DNA from: NCEH01 sp043195095
GTDB taxonomy: Bacteria > Pseudomonadota > Alphaproteobacteria > Rhizobiales > Xanthobacteraceae
DNA: 64,000 nucleotides
Direction: 5' to 3' (one strand)
Assembly (NCBI RefSeq): GCF_043195095.1
Contig: NZ_JBAFWN010000001.1
The notes under the pieces were generated by a model. The model was not told the origin of the DNA. It worked only from the letters and a program-made list of their open reading frames with translations, and ran no database searches. Of this stretch, positions 24,903 to 33,033 are shown piece after piece. How positions within the stretch are numbered: the first letter of the stretch is position 1; each line of letters begins with the position of its first letter. Position numbers and translations under genes: made by a program.

Positions 24903-25619
24903 ATGGCTGCTCTGAAAATGGTCTCGGCGGTCGCCAAGCGCAGTCTCGACAGAGCGGCCGCGGATGCGCTGCGGCAGGCGATCGTCTCCGGCGAGGTTCT
25001 TCCGGGCACGCGTCTCACGGAAATGGAGATCGCGGCGCAATTCGAGCTTTCGCGCGGCACCATACGCGCCGCGCTCCAACGCCTTATGGGCGAGGGCTTG
25101 ATTGTCCAGCGTCCCTATGCCGGCTGGGAGGTTGCCACCCTGACATCCCATGACGTGTGGGAGCTTTACACTCTGCGAGCCAGCCTGGAGGGGCTCGCCG
25201 CCCGCCTCGCTGCCCGTCACCCGGACCGGCGCGCACGCATGGAGATCGCGTTCGATGCGCTGAAGGCGGCGGCCGATTCCGGCGACGGCCGCGAGATCAC
25301 CGAGGCCGACCTTTCCCTGCACAAGACCATCGTCAACCTGGCCGGCCATAGCCGCCTCGCCAGCCAGTATGACGTGGTGGAGCAGCAGGTGCGGATGTTC
25401 ATGGCCTCGTCCAACGCCATACTGCCCGGCTCGGCAACGTTGATCGAGAACCACGTTCCTCTGGTGACGGCAGTGTCGGAAGGCGATCCGGATCTCGCGG
25501 AACGCTGCGCCAGCGTTCACAGCACCATCTCCGGCGAGATCCTGGTGCGCCACCTGGAGGCGCAGGTGCACACGCACGCCGGGGAGGCCTCCGCACCTTC
25601 AACGTCCGATCCGCGCTGA
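24903..25619 (+). CDS. GntR-family regulator, FadR/FCD subfamily
   Basis: 238 residues. N-terminal winged helix: ALRQAIVSGEVLPGTRLTEME, AAQFELSRGTIRAALQRLMGEGL. C-terminal FCD helical domain: LYTLRASLEGLAARLAARH, with metal/ligand-pocket His in the ADLSLHKTIVNLAGH segment. AGAGGAGG lies 11 bases before the ATG. Divergent from the seven-gene operon with a palindromic operator between them, so it most likely represses that operon until an acidic metabolite binds. Confidence 0.92.
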   Translation: MAALKMVSAVAKRSLDRAAADALRQAIVSGEVLPGTRLTEMEIAAQFELSRGTIRAALQRLMGEGLIVQRPYAGWEVATLTSHDVWELYTLRASLEGLAARLAARHPDRRARMEIAFDALKAAADSGDGREITEADLSLHKTIVNLAGHSRLASQYDVVEQQVRMFMASSNAILPGSATLIENHVPLVTAVSEGDPDLAERCASVHSTISGEILVRHLEAQVHTHAGEASAPSTSDPR

Positions 25620-25706
25620 TCCCAACGCAGCCCCGACCGCCCGATCCCGCGCCGCCCTTCGACGGTCGCCGGCTGGAAGCGAGGAGAAGATGGAGTTAAC
25701 GCGCTC

Positions 25707-25877
25707 GCGCCAGGCGCCGGCCTCGACTGGGCGCGGGCCCTGGCTGCCTCGGAGCTCAAGGCATGGGCCGCGAGCCGGCTTGAACGGTTCAAGGTCCCCG
25801 AGAGTAGTCACATCGTCCCGGCCATGCCCAGGGGCCCACCGGAAAAGCGTTGCAAAGCTGCGTCGCCGCCCGCGCGC
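25707..25877 (+). pseudogene. Remnant of an AMP-dependent acyl-CoA ligase C-terminus
   Basis: In the frame containing base 25707 the translation runs LKAWAASRLERFKVPESSHI, then VPAMPRGPPEKR, closely matching the C-terminal domain of acyl-CoA synthetases, where the ending is normally a PxxxxGK lysine motif. The catalytic GK is lost (PPEKR). No N-terminal adenylation motifs occur upstream and there is no start codon. It fills most of the 351-bp gap between gntR and the AI-2E permease. Identification rests on one roughly 40-residue stretch, so a chance match is possible. Confidence 0.4.
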
Positions 25878-25970
25878 GCGTCAAGACGGGCGGCGAGAGA
25901 ACATCAGCCAAGCACGGCTTCACCTGTTCTCGCCCGCAGAACCGCGAACGGGCTCCAGGGCGAGAATCCG

Positions 25971-27044
25971 TCACATCTTTTCGGTGGGGGCGAGTTCGCG
26001 GCCGGTCGAGATCCAGATGTTGAGCAAGGTATATGCGACCGCAAGTATGGTGGGACCCAGAAAAATCCCCAGCATGCCGAAAGCAACGAGGCCACCGACA
26101 ACACCGCCGAATATGAGCAGGATCGGCAAGTCCGCGCCCTTCTTGATGAGGAACGGGCGAAGGAAATTGTCCATCGTTACGGTGATCACCGCCATGACCA
26201 GGAGGACCGAAGCGCCAATGGTGGCCCCGCTGTAATACATCCAGAAGACTGCGGGAAAGAGCACCAGCCCGGGGCCGATCTGGATCAGGCACAGCATGAA
26301 CATCAGCGCCGTCAGCACGGGTGCGAACGGCACCCCGACCGCCAGCAGAGCGATGCCGCCCAGCGCGCTTTGCGCCAGCGCCGTCACCACCACGCCGAGC
26401 GCAACGCCCCGGATGGCGCGGCCGACCAGCAGGATGACCATCTCCCCGCGGTCACCGCCCAGGCGCCGACCAAAGCCGCGCGCGGTTTCCGCACCCTTTT
26501 CGCCCCGGGCATAAATGAATGCGGCCAGTACCGTGGTCAGCAGGAACTGGACGAACATTCCGGCCAGACCGCCCGCCGCGGATGCGAACCATTGGGTGAA
26601 GGCGCCGGCATACGGCGTCAGGCGCGGCGCGATATCGTCAAACCCGGCAGAGGTCACTTGGCCCCACATCTCGGCGGCGGGTGCGCCGAACAGCGGAACC
26701 TCGGCAAGCCAGGCCGGCGGCGGCGGTATGCGTATGGACAAGGCGGCCCGCGCCAATTCGGTCAGTTGGTCCCGATTGGCGATAATGGTGCCGACCGCGA
26801 GCCAGAACGGGATGATCAGCACCAGCAGCAGCGCGACGGTCATGATGACGACGGCGAGCGCGCGGCGATTTCCGGTGTGCTCCTGCACCCAGAGCATCAA
26901 CGGCCAGGTGGCGATGACCAGCGTGGTGGACCAGACGATCGCCGGCAGGAATGGCTGGAGAATCAGAAAGCTGGTGGTGATGAGCCCGACGATGAACAGG
27001 ACGGCGAGCGTCGCGCGGGGAAGGTCCAGCTGTTGCGGCAACAT
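25971..27044 (-). CDS. AI-2E/PerM-family membrane transporter
   Basis: 357 residues from ATG 27044; a longer start at 27086 exists. Multiple hydrophobic segments, including AVLFIVGLITTSFLILQPFL and PILLIFGGVVGGLVAFGMLG, and the family core FLLTTVLAAFIYARG with VGRAIRGVALGVVVTALAQ. The family includes TqsA (autoinducer-2 export), Na+/H+ antiporters and many uncharacterised members. It is separated by 153 bp from gntR on the same strand and has no obvious partner. Function open. Confidence 0.85.
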   Translation of the reverse strand: MLPQQLDLPRATLAVLFIVGLITTSFLILQPFLPAIVWSTTLVIATWPLMLWVQEHTGNRRALAVVIMTVALLLVLIIPFWLAVGTIIANRDQLTELARAALSIRIPPPPAWLAEVPLFGAPAAEMWGQVTSAGFDDIAPRLTPYAGAFTQWFASAAGGLAGMFVQFLLTTVLAAFIYARGEKGAETARGFGRRLGGDRGEMVILLVGRAIRGVALGVVVTALAQSALGGIALLAVGVPFAPVLTALMFMLCLIQIGPGLVLFPAVFWMYYSGATIGASVLLVMAVITVTMDNFLRPFLIKKGADLPILLIFGGVVGGLVAFGMLGIFLGPTILAVAYTLLNIWISTGRELAPTEKM

Positions 27045-27197
27045 ATGGTCGAGCCTTTTGCCTTGCGCGCGTCCAAAACGGTCCACGTCTTTACGCCGCG
27101 GACAAGGCCACGTCCACGCACCTGCCAGCGCCAGGCCGCCGGCTCCGCCGGGCCGGAACGCGAGGCCCGGTTCCGCCCCGAAACCCCTGGCGGCGCC

Positions 27198-28211
27198 TCA
27201 GGCGATATAGGGCAAGTGGGGCACGCTCTGGGACGCGCGGAAGGCGGCGAGACGTTCGGCGGCCTTCTGGCTGGAGGCGCGCAGATGCGCCACAAGCGCC
27301 TTCTTCGCCACGGTCCCGCTGCCGCGCCGCACGGCGCGCACGATATCCAGATGCTCGTCCATGAAGGGATCAACCAGGGTCGCACGCTTCAGCGCCACCT
27401 GGATGTGCTTGCCCGAGACCAGAATGCACCGCGTGCGCCGCAACGCCTCGATGAGTTCCGGATTGCGACCATGGGCCACCAGGTCGATATGCAGATCCGC
27501 TTCCAGCACGTCGAGGTCGGAAATGTCCACGTGCGGGAAGCGGGCGATCACATCCTTCAGGCGGGCTTCAACACTGTCGAGCTGCGCGATCGGGATCCGG
27601 CCGATGGCACTTTCCAGCGCCACCGGCTCCAGCAGGATGCGCAGCTCGTAGAGATCGTGGAAGCGCGCCTCGTCCAGCGGCACGATCCACCAGTGGGATT
27701 TCTCGCCCTTGGAGACGATGCCCACCTCGCGGGCATGGATGAGCAGGTCGCGCGCCACCGTGCGGCCCACATCGAAATGGCGCGCCAAAGCCAGCTCGTT
27801 CACGCGGAAGCGGCCAAACACCGAGCGCAGGATGATCTCGCGCTCGAAATCATAATAGAGCGACTGCCAGGCGAAGGACTTGGCGGACGCCGGCGGCTCA
27901 GCGTGCAGCTGGAGCATGGCCGAGGTGATCTTGACGCGCTGGGGCGTCTCGGTGCGCCCGACCAGCAGGCCGCGCCCCTCGAACCGGCTGAGCAGCCCCT
28001 CGCTTTCAAGTTCGGACAAGGCCTGCTTCACCGGCGAGCGGCTGGATCCGAACAGGGCCGCGAGCGGCCCCTCCAGCAACACCGCGCCCACCGGCAGCGC
28101 GCCATCGCAGATGGAGCGCCGCAATTGCTCGGCGATCAGGGCATAGGCGGGCGTCCGGTCGACGACCGGCGCCTGCTTGCCGCGGCTCAGGTTACCGCGC
28201 CGATTTGCCAT
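27198..28211 (-). CDS. GntR-family regulator with an apparent tandem winged-helix region
   Basis: 337 residues, about 100 longer than a standard FCD-GntR. A first winged helix spans roughly residues 20-85 (YALIAEQLRRSICDGALPVG, LFGSSRSPVKQALSELESEG). A second GntR-like unit spans about 110-180 (YYDFEREIILRSVFGRFRVN, LARHFDVGRTVARDLLIHAR). The FCD-like domain follows (LYELRILLEPVALESAIGRI). Its start overlaps the uxaA-type gene by 25 bp, so the two are coupled and the regulator is co-expressed with the enzyme it presumably controls. The likely ligand is a sugar acid. The duplication could give two DNA contacts per monomer, or one unit may have lost binding. Confidence 0.85.
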   Translation of the reverse strand: MANRRGNLSRGKQAPVVDRTPAYALIAEQLRRSICDGALPVGAVLLEGPLAALFGSSRSPVKQALSELESEGLLSRFEGRGLLVGRTETPQRVKITSAMLQLHAEPPASAKSFAWQSLYYDFEREIILRSVFGRFRVNELALARHFDVGRTVARDLLIHAREVGIVSKGEKSHWWIVPLDEARFHDLYELRILLEPVALESAIGRIPIAQLDSVEARLKDVIARFPHVDISDLDVLEADLHIDLVAHGRNPELIEALRRTRCILVSGKHIQVALKRATLVDPFMDEHLDIVRAVRRGSGTVAKKALVAHLRASSQKAAERLAAFRASQSVPHLPYIA

Positions 28212-29731
28212 GGCACGAATTCATTGTCGCCGAAGCCGTAATCCTCGCTCAGCGTATGCGCGCCCGAGGCGATGGCGATGATCGTCTCGAAGATCCGCTC
28301 GCCAGCTGCCTCGATGGTGTCTTCCCCGGTGACGATGCCGCCGCAATTGACATCCATGTCTTCCTGCATGTGCGCGTACATCTCGTTGTTGGTCGCGACC
28401 TTGATGCAGGGAGCGGGCTTGAAGCCGGAGACGGAGCCCCGGCCGGTGGTGAAGACAATCACGTTGCAGCCCCCTGCCACCTGGCCGGTGACGGCAACCG
28501 GATCGTAGCCGGGCGTGTCCATGAACACAAAGCCCGTGCGGTCGATGATCTCGGCATATTCATAGACCGCTTCCAGCGGCATGGTGCCGCCCTTGGCCAC
28601 CGCCCCCAGCGATTTTTCCAGGATGGTGGTGAGCCCGCCCGCCTTGTTGCCGTGGGAGGGATTGTTGTTCAGCTCCGCCTCGTTGCGCTCGGTGTAGCGG
28701 CGCCACCATTCGATGCGGTCCACCAGTTTCTGCGCCACCGCCGGCGTGACCGCCCGGCGGGTCAGGAGATGCTCGGCGCCGTAGATTTCGGGGGTCTCGC
28801 TCAGCACCGCCGTCCCGCCGTGCCGCACCACGAGGTCCGCCGCATGGCCGAGCGCCGGATTGGCGGAAATGCCCGAATAGCCGTCCGAGCCGCCACACTG
28901 AAGCGCCACCTTGAGGCCGGAGAGCGGCACGGTGGTGCGTTTGGCAGCGTTCACCGCGGGCAGCATCTCGCGGATGATGCCGGAGGCGACCTCAACGGTC
29001 TTTCGCGTGCCGCCTAGGTGCTGGATGGTCATGGTGCGCAGGAACGGGCCTTCCTCGAGCCCGTACTTCTTCACGATGGGGTCGATCTGGTTGGTCTCGC
29101 AACCGAGGCCAATCATGAGGATGCCGGCGAAATTGGGGTTTTTCGCATAGCCGCTCAGCACGCGGGTGAGATAGGCATAGCCCTCGGTCTTGGTGTTGAT
29201 GGCGCAGCCGGTGCCGTGGGTGAGCGCCACCACCCCGTCCACATTCTCGAACCCGTCGAGGCCGCCGCCGCGGTTGAACCCGTCGGCGATGGCGCGCGCC
29301 ACCGTGGCGGAGCAATTCACCGAGCTGACGATGCCGATATAATTGCGCGTGCCCACCTGCCCGTCGGCGCGCACATAGCCTTCGAAGGTGCGGCGCTGGC
29401 CCTGCGGCAGCAGCGGCGTGGGACGGGCATCCTCGGCGAAATGGTGATCGACGCCGCTCTCCTGCATGGCGAGGTTATGCAGGTGCACGTGCGCGCCGGG
29501 CGCGATGTCGACGGACGCGATGCCGATAACCTGGCCATATTTCAGCACTGGCTCGCCCGCCGCGACGGCGCGGATCGCCATCTTGTGGCCGCTCGGAATC
29601 TGGGCCAGCGCGACGATGGCGTCCCCGTCCATCTCCACCGGCGTGCCCGCGGGAATGGCGGATCGGGCCACGGCCACATTGTCCCGCGCATTCAGTTGGA
29701 TCACCGGGGAGGCCGTGCGCATCGTCAGCAT
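28187..29731 (-). CDS. UxaA/GarD-family sugar-acid dehydratase
   Basis: 514 residues from ATG 29731; ATG 29764 would add 11. The N-terminal SAF domain (IQLNARDNVAVARSAIPAGT) is fused to the UxaA catalytic part: RADGQVGTRNYIGIVSSVNC, ALTHGTGCAINT, IGLGCETNQIDPI, LQCGGSDGYSGISANPALG. The Cys clusters hold iron in altronate and galactarate dehydratases. These enzymes remove water from altronate, galactarate or similar aldonates to give 2-keto-3-deoxy acids. Neighbours encode a keto-deoxy-acid dehydratase and a semialdehyde dehydrogenase, so a pentonate or hexarate is the probable substrate. It is divergent from the importer at 29969. Upstream, GGAGG drives a three-codon leader (see findings). 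Confidence 0.9.
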   Translation of the reverse strand: MLTMRTASPVIQLNARDNVAVARSAIPAGTPVEMDGDAIVALAQIPSGHKMAIRAVAAGEPVLKYGQVIGIASVDIAPGAHVHLHNLAMQESGVDHHFAEDARPTPLLPQGQRRTFEGYVRADGQVGTRNYIGIVSSVNCSATVARAIADGFNRGGGLDGFENVDGVVALTHGTGCAINTKTEGYAYLTRVLSGYAKNPNFAGILMIGLGCETNQIDPIVKKYGLEEGPFLRTMTIQHLGGTRKTVEVASGIIREMLPAVNAAKRTTVPLSGLKVALQCGGSDGYSGISANPALGHAADLVVRHGGTAVLSETPEIYGAEHLLTRRAVTPAVAQKLVDRIEWWRRYTERNEAELNNNPSHGNKAGGLTTILEKSLGAVAKGGTMPLEAVYEYAEIIDRTGFVFMDTPGYDPVAVTGQVAGGCNVIVFTTGRGSVSGFKPAPCIKVATNNEMYAHMQEDMDVNCGGIVTGEDTIEAAGERIFETIIAIASGAHTLSEDYGFGDNEFVPWQIGAVT

Positions 29732-29867
29732 GGAATTGTCCGCTAAAATGATTATTGCGTGCATCAATCAATCATGTTAGATGTCCTCCAGTCAATAGAA
29801 AAATGATAATAAATTAGGCAGGAAAGAACGCCTATGCCTCTGATTTAGCACCATAAAATTGAATGAT

Positions 29868-29882
29868 CCGAGCACAGCTCGG
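29868..29882. promoter_or_regulatory. Inverted repeat in the uxaA-importer divergent promoter
   Basis: CCGAGC-ACA-GCTCGG, 6-bp arms, 86 bp before the first permease gene, in a locally AT-rich stretch. Possibly an operator for the tandem-wing GntR protein, or a leader hairpin. Confidence 0.4.
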
Positions 29883-29968
29883 AGCGTTAAGCGTTACGCA
29901 TCGTCACGCCGGATCCGTATATTTATCAAACGCGATGAATTTCGCTTCCGAAGACGCGGGTTTTTGCC

Positions 29969-30652
29969 TTGTCCTACGAATTCGATTTCTCATTCCTGGA
30001 TGAATATTTGCCAGACCTGTGGCACGGCGTCTGGCTGACCCTGGGAATGACGACCGCTTCCATCCTTCCGGGCTTCGCGCTCGGGACGCTCTGCGCGGTC
30101 GGCCGCCTGTATGGCCCGCCGTGGGCGCGGCGGGCGGTGATCATCTATGTGGAAGGCATCCGCAATACGCCGCTCATCATCCAGGTGTTCTGGCTGTTCT
30201 TCGGCCTCGCCGTGTTGCAGGTGCGGATCGGCCCGTTTGCGGCGGCGGTGATCGCCCTCGTCATCAATGTCGGCGCCTATACCGCCGAGATCATGCGCGC
30301 GGGTTTCATGAGCATCCCGAAAGGCCAGATCGAGGCCGCCTCCTGCCTGGCGCTCAAGCCGAGCCAGGCCTTGTGGTCGGTGCAGCTCCCCCAGGCCGTG
30401 GAGCGCGTCTATCCCGCGCTCGTCAGCCAGTTTGTGCTCATGATGCTGGCCACCTCGATCATGTCGCAGATCTCCGCCGAGGAGCTGACCGGCGTCGCCT
30501 ACATGATCCAGTCCTTCACTTTCCGCGGGTTCGAGGTCTACCTCGTCATCGCCGTCATCTACCTCGTCATGGCCTCGCTCCTGCGCCTCACGCTGCTTGG
30601 CGTGGCCCAGGTCTCCTTCCCCCGCCGCCGCCGGCTCGGCACACCGCTGTGA
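29969..30652 (+). CDS. ABC transporter permease, polar-amino-acid (HisQ/GlnP) type
   Basis: 227 residues from a TTG start; an in-frame stop lies 33 bases upstream and no ATG is available, so TTG 29969 is the only start giving the full N-terminus. About five membrane segments and the PAAT loop QIEAASCLALKPSQALWSVQ. First of a four-gene importer (permease, permease, ATPase, binding protein). PAAT systems carry amino acids, opines and, in some cases, hydroxyproline or sugar-acid-like compounds. The catabolic genes that follow suggest a non-standard substrate. Confidence 0.9.
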   Translation: MSYEFDFSFLDEYLPDLWHGVWLTLGMTTASILPGFALGTLCAVGRLYGPPWARRAVIIYVEGIRNTPLIIQVFWLFFGLAVLQVRIGPFAAAVIALVINVGAYTAEIMRAGFMSIPKGQIEAASCLALKPSQALWSVQLPQAVERVYPALVSQFVLMMLATSIMSQISAEELTGVAYMIQSFTFRGFEVYLVIAVIYLVMASLLRLTLLGVAQVSFPRRRRLGTPL

Positions 30653-30659
30653 GGCTCTG

Positions 30660-31304
30660 ATGCTGGGACTGACCATCGAGCAGATCGCCTATCTCTTCCG
30701 CGGCGCGGGCTGGACCATCGTGCTCTCGCTGCTCGGCTTCGTCGGCGGCACGCTGCTCGGCCTGCCCGTCGCCCTGGCGCGTTCCGCCCACAGCAAGCTC
30801 GCGCGGGCGCTCTCCGGTGTGCTGGTGCAGGTGGTGCAAGGCATCCCGCTGCCGGTCATCATGTTCGTGGTCTATTTCGGCATCAGCATCGGCGGGTTCG
30901 ATGTGCCGGCGCTGGTGGCGGCGGGCGTTGCCATGACGCTCTATGCGGGCGCCTATCTCGGCGAGATCTGGAAGGGCTGTATCCTCGCCGTGCCGAAGAC
31001 TCAATGGGAAGCGGGCGAATGCCTCGCGCTCACCTCCACCCAGCGCTTCGTGTTCGTGATCCTGCCCCAAGCCCTGCGCATCGCGGTGCCGCCCACCGTG
31101 GGCTTCCTGGTGCAGATCGTGAAGAACACCTCCTATTCCGTGGTGATCAATTTCTTCGACCTGACCTATTCGGCCAAGGTGATCAACAATTCCACCTTCA
31201 GGCCGTTCACCGTATTTACCATCGCCGCGCTGATCTATTTCGCCATCTGCTTTCCCATGTCGCTGCTGGCGAGCCGGTTCGAGCGGCGGCTGCACCGCGG
31301 CTGA
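30660..31304 (+). CDS. ABC transporter permease, HisM/GlnP type
   Basis: 214 residues starting 7 bp after the previous stop. Membrane segments from IVLSLLGFVGGTLLGLPVAL onwards and the conserved loop QWEAGECLALTSTQRFVFVI. It pairs with the permease at 29969 to form the heterodimeric channel. The next gene (ATPase) begins 9 bp downstream. Confidence 0.9.
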   Translation: MLGLTIEQIAYLFRGAGWTIVLSLLGFVGGTLLGLPVALARSAHSKLARALSGVLVQVVQGIPLPVIMFVVYFGISIGGFDVPALVAAGVAMTLYAGAYLGEIWKGCILAVPKTQWEAGECLALTSTQRFVFVILPQALRIAVPPTVGFLVQIVKNTSYSVVINFFDLTYSAKVINNSTFRPFTVFTIAALIYFAICFPMSLLASRFERRLHRG

Positions 31305-31313
31305 GGAGACGGC

Positions 31314-32111
31314 ATGACCCTTCAGACGAGAGCCCCCGCCCCTTCCGCCGCTTCCCGTGAGAGCCCTTCCATGACCAGCCCCGCCGCGCCCCTCGTGCGC
31401 TTCCGCGACGTGCGCAAGAACTTCGGCGCGTTGGCCGTGCTGAAGGGCATCGACCTCGACGTGGCACCGGGGGAAGTGGTGGCCCTGATCGGCCGCAGCG
31501 GTTCCGGCAAGAGCACGGCGCTGCGCTGCGTCAACGGCCTGGAGAAGGTGGACGGCGGTGAATTGACCGTGTGCGGGCGGGCGCTTCACAGCGGCACGGT
31601 CGACCTGCGCGAGCTGCGCCAGGACGTGGGGATCGTGTTCCAGAGCTACAATCTCTTTCCCCATCTGACGGTCGAGCAGAACGTGACGCTGGCGCCTCGC
31701 AAGGTGAAGCGTATCAGCAAAGGCGAGGCCCGCGACCTCGCCGCCGACGTGCTGGCGCAGGTGGGCCTGGCCGACAAGGCGCAGAACTATCCCGAACAGC
31801 TCTCCGGCGGCCAGCAGCAGCGCGTCGCCATCGCCCGTTCGCTGGCCATGCACCCCAAGCTGATCCTGTTCGATGAGGTGACCTCGGCGCTCGACCCCGA
31901 GCTGACAGGCGAGGTGCTGAAAGTCATCGAGCGGCTCGCCAAAGGCGGCATGACCATGATGCTCGTCACCCATGAAATGGCCTTTGCCCGCTCGGTGGCC
32001 CATGCCGTGGTGTTCATGCACCAGGGCAAGGTGTGGGAGAGCGGCAAGGGCGAGATGCTCGCCAATCCCCAGACCGTCGAGTTGCGCCAGTTCGTCGGCA
32101 ACGGGCTGTGA
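31314..32111 (+). CDS. ABC transporter ATPase, HisP/GlnQ type
   Basis: 265 residues; ATG 31314 has GAGGAGA upstream, and ATG 31371 would be closer to the usual length. Walker A IGRSGSGKSTALR, Q-loop VFQSYNLFPHLT, signature LSGGQQQRVAIARSLAM, Walker B LILFDEVTSALDPEL and H-loop VTHEMAFA are intact. Couples ATP hydrolysis to the HisQM-type permeases upstream. The binding protein gene follows at 32161. Confidence 0.93.
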   Translation: MTLQTRAPAPSAASRESPSMTSPAAPLVRFRDVRKNFGALAVLKGIDLDVAPGEVVALIGRSGSGKSTALRCVNGLEKVDGGELTVCGRALHSGTVDLRELRQDVGIVFQSYNLFPHLTVEQNVTLAPRKVKRISKGEARDLAADVLAQVGLADKAQNYPEQLSGGQQQRVAIARSLAMHPKLILFDEVTSALDPELTGEVLKVIERLAKGGMTMMLVTHEMAFARSVAHAVVFMHQGKVWESGKGEMLANPQTVELRQFVGNGL

Positions 32112-32160
32112 CACCCATCTGCAACGCCAACAGAAAACAAGATTTGGAGGAGTTTTCACC

Positions 32161-32964
32161 ATGACCATGACCCGCATCGCCGGCACGCTTGCGCTCGCCG
32201 TTGCCCTGGTGGCCGGCCCGCTCGCCGCCAACGCCGAGACGCCCGCCGGCATCAAGCAGCGCGGCAAGCTGCTAGTGGCCATCGACGTCAGCCATCCGCC
32301 CTACGGCATGCTGGACGCGCAGGCCAAGGAGACCGGCTCGGACGTCGAGACCGCCAAGCTCCTGGCGCAGGATCTCGGCGTGCCGCTGGAAGTGGTGCCG
32401 GTCTCGGGCGCGAACCGCGTGCCCTCGCTGCTGGCCGGCAAGGTGGATCTGGTGATCGCTTCCTTCTCCATCACGCCGGAGCGCAAGAAGGTGGTGGATT
32501 ATTCCATCCCCTACGGCGTGATCCCGGTGGTGGTCTCCGCCCCCAAATCGACGGTGATCAAAGGCGCGGCCGACCTGGCCGGCAAGTCCATCGCCGTCGC
32601 GCGCGGCACCACCGCCGACATCGAGCTGACGCGCACCGTCAAGGACGCCAAGGTCGCCGCCAACATCGTGCGCTACGAGGACGAGGCCACCGCCAATACC
32701 GCCGTCGCCACCGGGCAGCAGGACATTCTGGCCGCCGCCCTCTCTACCGCCAATGCGGTGGCCGAGCAGAACCCGGGCAAGCAGCTCGAGGTGAAGATCG
32801 AGATGGCCGCCTATCCCATGGCCGTCGGCCTGCGCAAGACCGATCCCGAGCTGAAGACGTTCGTGAACGCTTGGGTGACGGACAACCTGAAGAACGGCAA
32901 GCTGAACGACATCTATAAGAAGTATTTTGGCCAGTCCCTGCCCGAGAACCTCCCGGCCGAGTGA
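32161..32964 (+). CDS. Periplasmic binding protein, family 3 (amino-acid type)
   Basis: 267 residues with GGAGGAG 8 bases before the ATG. Signal peptide: IAGTLALAVALVAGPLAANA, cleavage after ANA. Typical SBP_bac_3 features: IKQRGKLLVAIDVSHPPYG at the start of the mature protein, KVDLVIASFSITPERKKVVD, LAGKSIAVARGTTADIELT. It recognises the substrate for the importer encoded just upstream. A hairpin follows the stop (32981), consistent with the end of this transport unit. Confidence 0.92.
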   Translation: MTMTRIAGTLALAVALVAGPLAANAETPAGIKQRGKLLVAIDVSHPPYGMLDAQAKETGSDVETAKLLAQDLGVPLEVVPVSGANRVPSLLAGKVDLVIASFSITPERKKVVDYSIPYGVIPVVVSAPKSTVIKGAADLAGKSIAVARGTTADIELTRTVKDAKVAANIVRYEDEATANTAVATGQQDILAAALSTANAVAEQNPGKQLEVKIEMAAYPMAVGLRKTDPELKTFVNAWVTDNLKNGKLNDIYKKYFGQSLPENLPAE

Positions 32965-32980
32965 AATTTCGCCAATGATG

Positions 32981-33005
32981 GAAGGGGCGCGATCTGCGCC
33001 CCTTC
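32981..33005 (+). terminator. Hairpin after the binding protein gene
   Basis: GAAGGGGCGC-GATCT-GCGCCCCTTC, a 10-bp perfect stem with no T-run. It may protect the 3' end of the highly expressed binding-protein mRNA while allowing read-through into the catabolic genes. Confidence 0.5.
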
Positions 33006-33033
33006 GCTGTCGCACCGTGCCTCAGGAGACGCC

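Noticed and set aside
25824..28241. 805-codon plus-strand open frame
   Set aside because: Runs antisense through the AI-2E permease and GntR genes and has the low-complexity look of antisense reading; only its first few residues (the acyl-CoA ligase remnant) look meaningful.
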